Assembly: GCA_001873755.1 (NCBI GenBank)
Contig: MNZT01000114.1
Coordinates: 1-5,502 of the forward strand
Reading direction: 5' to 3'
From: Candidatus Wirthbacteria bacterium CG2_30_54_11
GTDB taxonomy: Bacteria > Patescibacteriota > CG2-30-54-11
DNA length: 5,502 bases
A program made the position numbers and the translations under genes. How positions within the stretch are numbered: the first letter of the stretch is position 1; each line of letters opens with the position of its first letter. Below the pieces are notes generated by a model, which was given only the letters and a program-made list of their open reading frames with translations, was not told the DNA's origin and did no database searches. Positions 3,853 through 5,502 of the stretch are shown here, one piece after another.

Positions 3853-5502
3853 TCAACGCTCGGTGATCATGTCCGAATAACTTCCCTCCGCCGGGATCAT
3901 GGGCAGGATCAGTTCATCAGGGTCGCAGACGAATTCGATGAGGCAGGCGCCGCGCTGTTTTTTGGCGAAGCTGAAAAGAAATGAGATCTCGGTGACCTTT
4001 TCACTGCGCGCATAAGAGATGCCGTAGCCTTCAGAAACCTTCCCGAAGTCAGGGTTCTGCATCTCCACCGCGGCATATCTACCGGCGAAGCCAAAGGTCT
4101 GCAGCTGTTTGACCATGCCAAGCCGGCCGTTGTTCAGGAGGATGATCTTGATGTTCCCGCCGTATTGCATCAGCGTCCCGAGCTCCTGCAGGTTCATCTG
4201 CAGGCCCCCGTCCCCCACGATGCACCAGATGGCCTCATCAGGCCGACCCAGGGCAACGCCGATGGACATAGGGAGCGCACAGCCCATGGTACCGACCCCG
4301 CCGGAGGTGAACCAGCTGTTCTCCTTTTCGAATTGATAGAATCTGGCCGTGGTCATCTGATGCTGGCCGATATCACTGACGATGAGGTCGTTGCCTCTGG
4401 TGAACTTCGAAAGCTCTGCGATGACGCGCTTCATGAGCAGCTTGCCGTTCGGTCCGACCCCTGACTTCAGATCGCGCTCATCTATCCGTGCCATTTCCCT
4501 GCGGTACTGATCAATTACCTTCCACCAGTCGCGCCGCTTACGCGCCTTCAAGTCATCCCGATGAAGCAGGGCCGAAAGCAGATGGTGAATGTCAGCCTGA
4601 ATACCCAGCGCGGCCTGGACATTCTTATCGATCTCGGACGCGTCGATTTCCACATGAAGGATGCGGGCCTGACGGCCGAATTCCGAAGCCTTGCCGGTCA
4701 GGCGGTCATCAAACCGGCAACCGAGCGCGATGATCAGGTCAGCACCTGCGATCGTCCGGTTCGCCTGGATCGAGCCGTGCATACCTGCCATGCCCAGAGA
4801 CAACGGATCGCTGGATGGCACCGCCGACAGGCCATGCAGGGTGAAGGCTATCGGCGAACCGATCTGCCGGGCGAACTTGAGCAGCTCCTGGCCGGAACGG
4901 CTCAGACGGACACCGTGTCCGCAGATGATCACCGGACGTTCGCTTGCGTTGATCAACTTCACGGCCCGCTCCAGTTCCTCTGCCGAAGGCTTCAGACGAA
5001 GCCGATAGCCAGGCAGGTGCGGCTTGTACCCAGTGTAGTCGAACGAATAATCAAACGGAACAGCGCTTCCAAGGACATTTTTCGGCACATCCATGACCAC
5101 CGGCCCCATCCTGCCGGTCCGGGCCAGATGCAGCCCTTCGTGGAACGACCGTTCGATCTCCTGGGCATGGAGCGGCATATACGCCTGTTTAGCAAAGGGC
5201 ATGGTCGTGCCGATGAAGTCGCTCTCCTGGAACGCGTCCTGCCCCACCACCCGGGTCGAGACCTGGCCAGTGATGCACATGAGGGGAACTGAATCCATGG
5301 AGGCATCGGCGATACCGGTGACGAGATTCAGTGCGCCCGGCCCAGAGGTCGCCATGCAGACTCCGGTCTGAGGCTCACTTAAGTGCATAGTCGACCGCGA
5401 CAGACCCTGGGCGGAGAAGACAGCGCCCTGTTCATGCCTCGGCATGATGTGCTGTATCCCCGGCTCTTTTGCCAGTTCGTCAAAAGCGCCCATGATCGCC
5501 CC
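3853..5502 (-). CDS. ilvB: Acetohydroxyacid synthase large (catalytic) subunit, N-terminus cut by window edge
   Basis: This thiamine-diphosphate enzyme condenses pyruvate with pyruvate or 2-ketobutyrate, the committed step to valine, leucine and isoleucine. The frame stays open to the window end: codons Gly-Ala-Ile precede the Met at 5493, forming the family motif GAIM..FDEL. That Met is therefore internal, and roughly 25-30 residues are missing. Numbered from this Met, RHEQGA (19-24) carries the catalytic Glu21, followed by MATSGPGALNLVTG (47-60), ITGQV (74-78) and DAFQE (86-90). The central FAD-binding-type domain has GCRFDDRLTG (258-267). The C-terminal ThDP domain has DIGQHQM (374-380), GDGGLQMNLQE (427-437) and LNNGRLGMVKQ (453-463). 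Position 464 is Leu where most family members have Trp, Ser79 sits at the Arabidopsis Pro197 position, and PAEG (534-537) replaces PSGG. Stop is TGA at 3853-3855. First gene of the visible cluster; its promoter lies outside. Confidence 0.97.
   Translation of the reverse strand, partial: GAIMGAFDELAKEPGIQHIMPRHEQGAVFSAQGLSRSTMHLSEPQTGVCMATSGPGALNLVTGIADASMDSVPLMCITGQVSTRVVGQDAFQESDFIGTTMPFAKQAYMPLHAQEIERSFHEGLHLARTGRMGPVVMDVPKNVLGSAVPFDYSFDYTGYKPHLPGYRLRLKPSAEELERAVKLINASERPVIICGHGVRLSRSGQELLKFARQIGSPIAFTLHGLSAVPSSDPLSLGMAGMHGSIQANRTIAGADLIIALGCRFDDRLTGKASEFGRQARILHVEIDASEIDKNVQAALGIQADIHHLLSALLHRDDLKARKRRDWWKVIDQYRREMARIDERDLKSGVGPNGKLLMKRVIAELSKFTRGNDLIVSDIGQHQMTTARFYQFEKENSWFTSGGVGTMGCALPMSIGVALGRPDEAIWCIVGDGGLQMNLQELGTLMQYGGNIKIILLNNGRLGMVKQLQTFGFAGRYAAVEMQNPDFGKVSEGYGISYARSEKVTEISFLFSFAKKQRGACLIEFVCDPDELILPMIPAEGSYSDMITER

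Noticed and set aside
3661..5371. Other open frames within ilvN and ilvB on both strands, including a 243-codon one at 4561-5292 (+)
   Set aside because: They overlap strongly supported ilvN and ilvB frames with catalytic motifs intact. Their translations look like frame-shifted or antisense coding sequence.
5491..5493. ATG at 5493 as the true ilvB start
   Set aside because: The frame stays open to the window edge and the preceding Gly-Ala-Ile continues the conserved family motif, so this Met is internal.

Overview
This window carries a branched-chain amino acid (isoleucine/valine) biosynthesis cluster, read entirely from the minus strand in the order ilvB (5' end cut by the window edge at 5502) - ilvN - ilvD - ilvC. 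Together they supply the first three shared steps: acetohydroxyacid synthase (catalytic plus regulatory subunit), ketol-acid reductoisomerase and dihydroxy-acid dehydratase. The pathway order is synthase, reductoisomerase, dehydratase, so gene order differs from pathway order in that ilvD precedes ilvC. The final transaminase is not visible.

Layout from left to right: 2-148 (+) is the 3' end of a transposase whose C-terminus looks like the IS110/IS116/IS902 family. It converges on ilvC, leaving a 50-bp gap that holds part of an inverted repeat. ilvC occupies 199-1257. A 268-bp spacer (1258-1525) follows, built almost wholly from two palindromic repeat units. ilvD occupies 1526-3199. A 148-bp spacer (3200-3347) is mostly a second copy of one of those repeats. 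ilvN occupies 3348-3821, and after 31 bp comes ilvB (3853 to beyond 5502).

The main non-coding feature is a 124-bp repeat found once in each of two successive spacers (1302-1425 and 3216-3339), aligning without gaps at 117/124 positions. A second element of similar design (about 1431-1520) lies next to the first copy. The repeats sit very close to gene ends and, in one case, to the ilvD ribosome binding site, so they must be part of any transcript running through the cluster.

The organism cannot be named from this alone. The DNA is moderately GC-rich. Purine/pyrimidine-rich palindromes of the 'CCCCCTTTcatAAAGGGGG' kind are, from memory, common in Desulfobacterota, Nitrospirota and similar environmental lineages. 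The ketol-acid reductoisomerase is of the Bacteroidetes/fungal-like type rather than the usual proteobacterial one. A Gram-negative, probably anaerobic environmental bacterium is a reasonable but weak inference.

No unambiguous new biological system is present. The points most worth following are the paired intergenic repeats, residue changes at feedback and herbicide/substrate positions of the acetohydroxyacid synthase, the reductoisomerase type, and the IS110-like end next to the operon.
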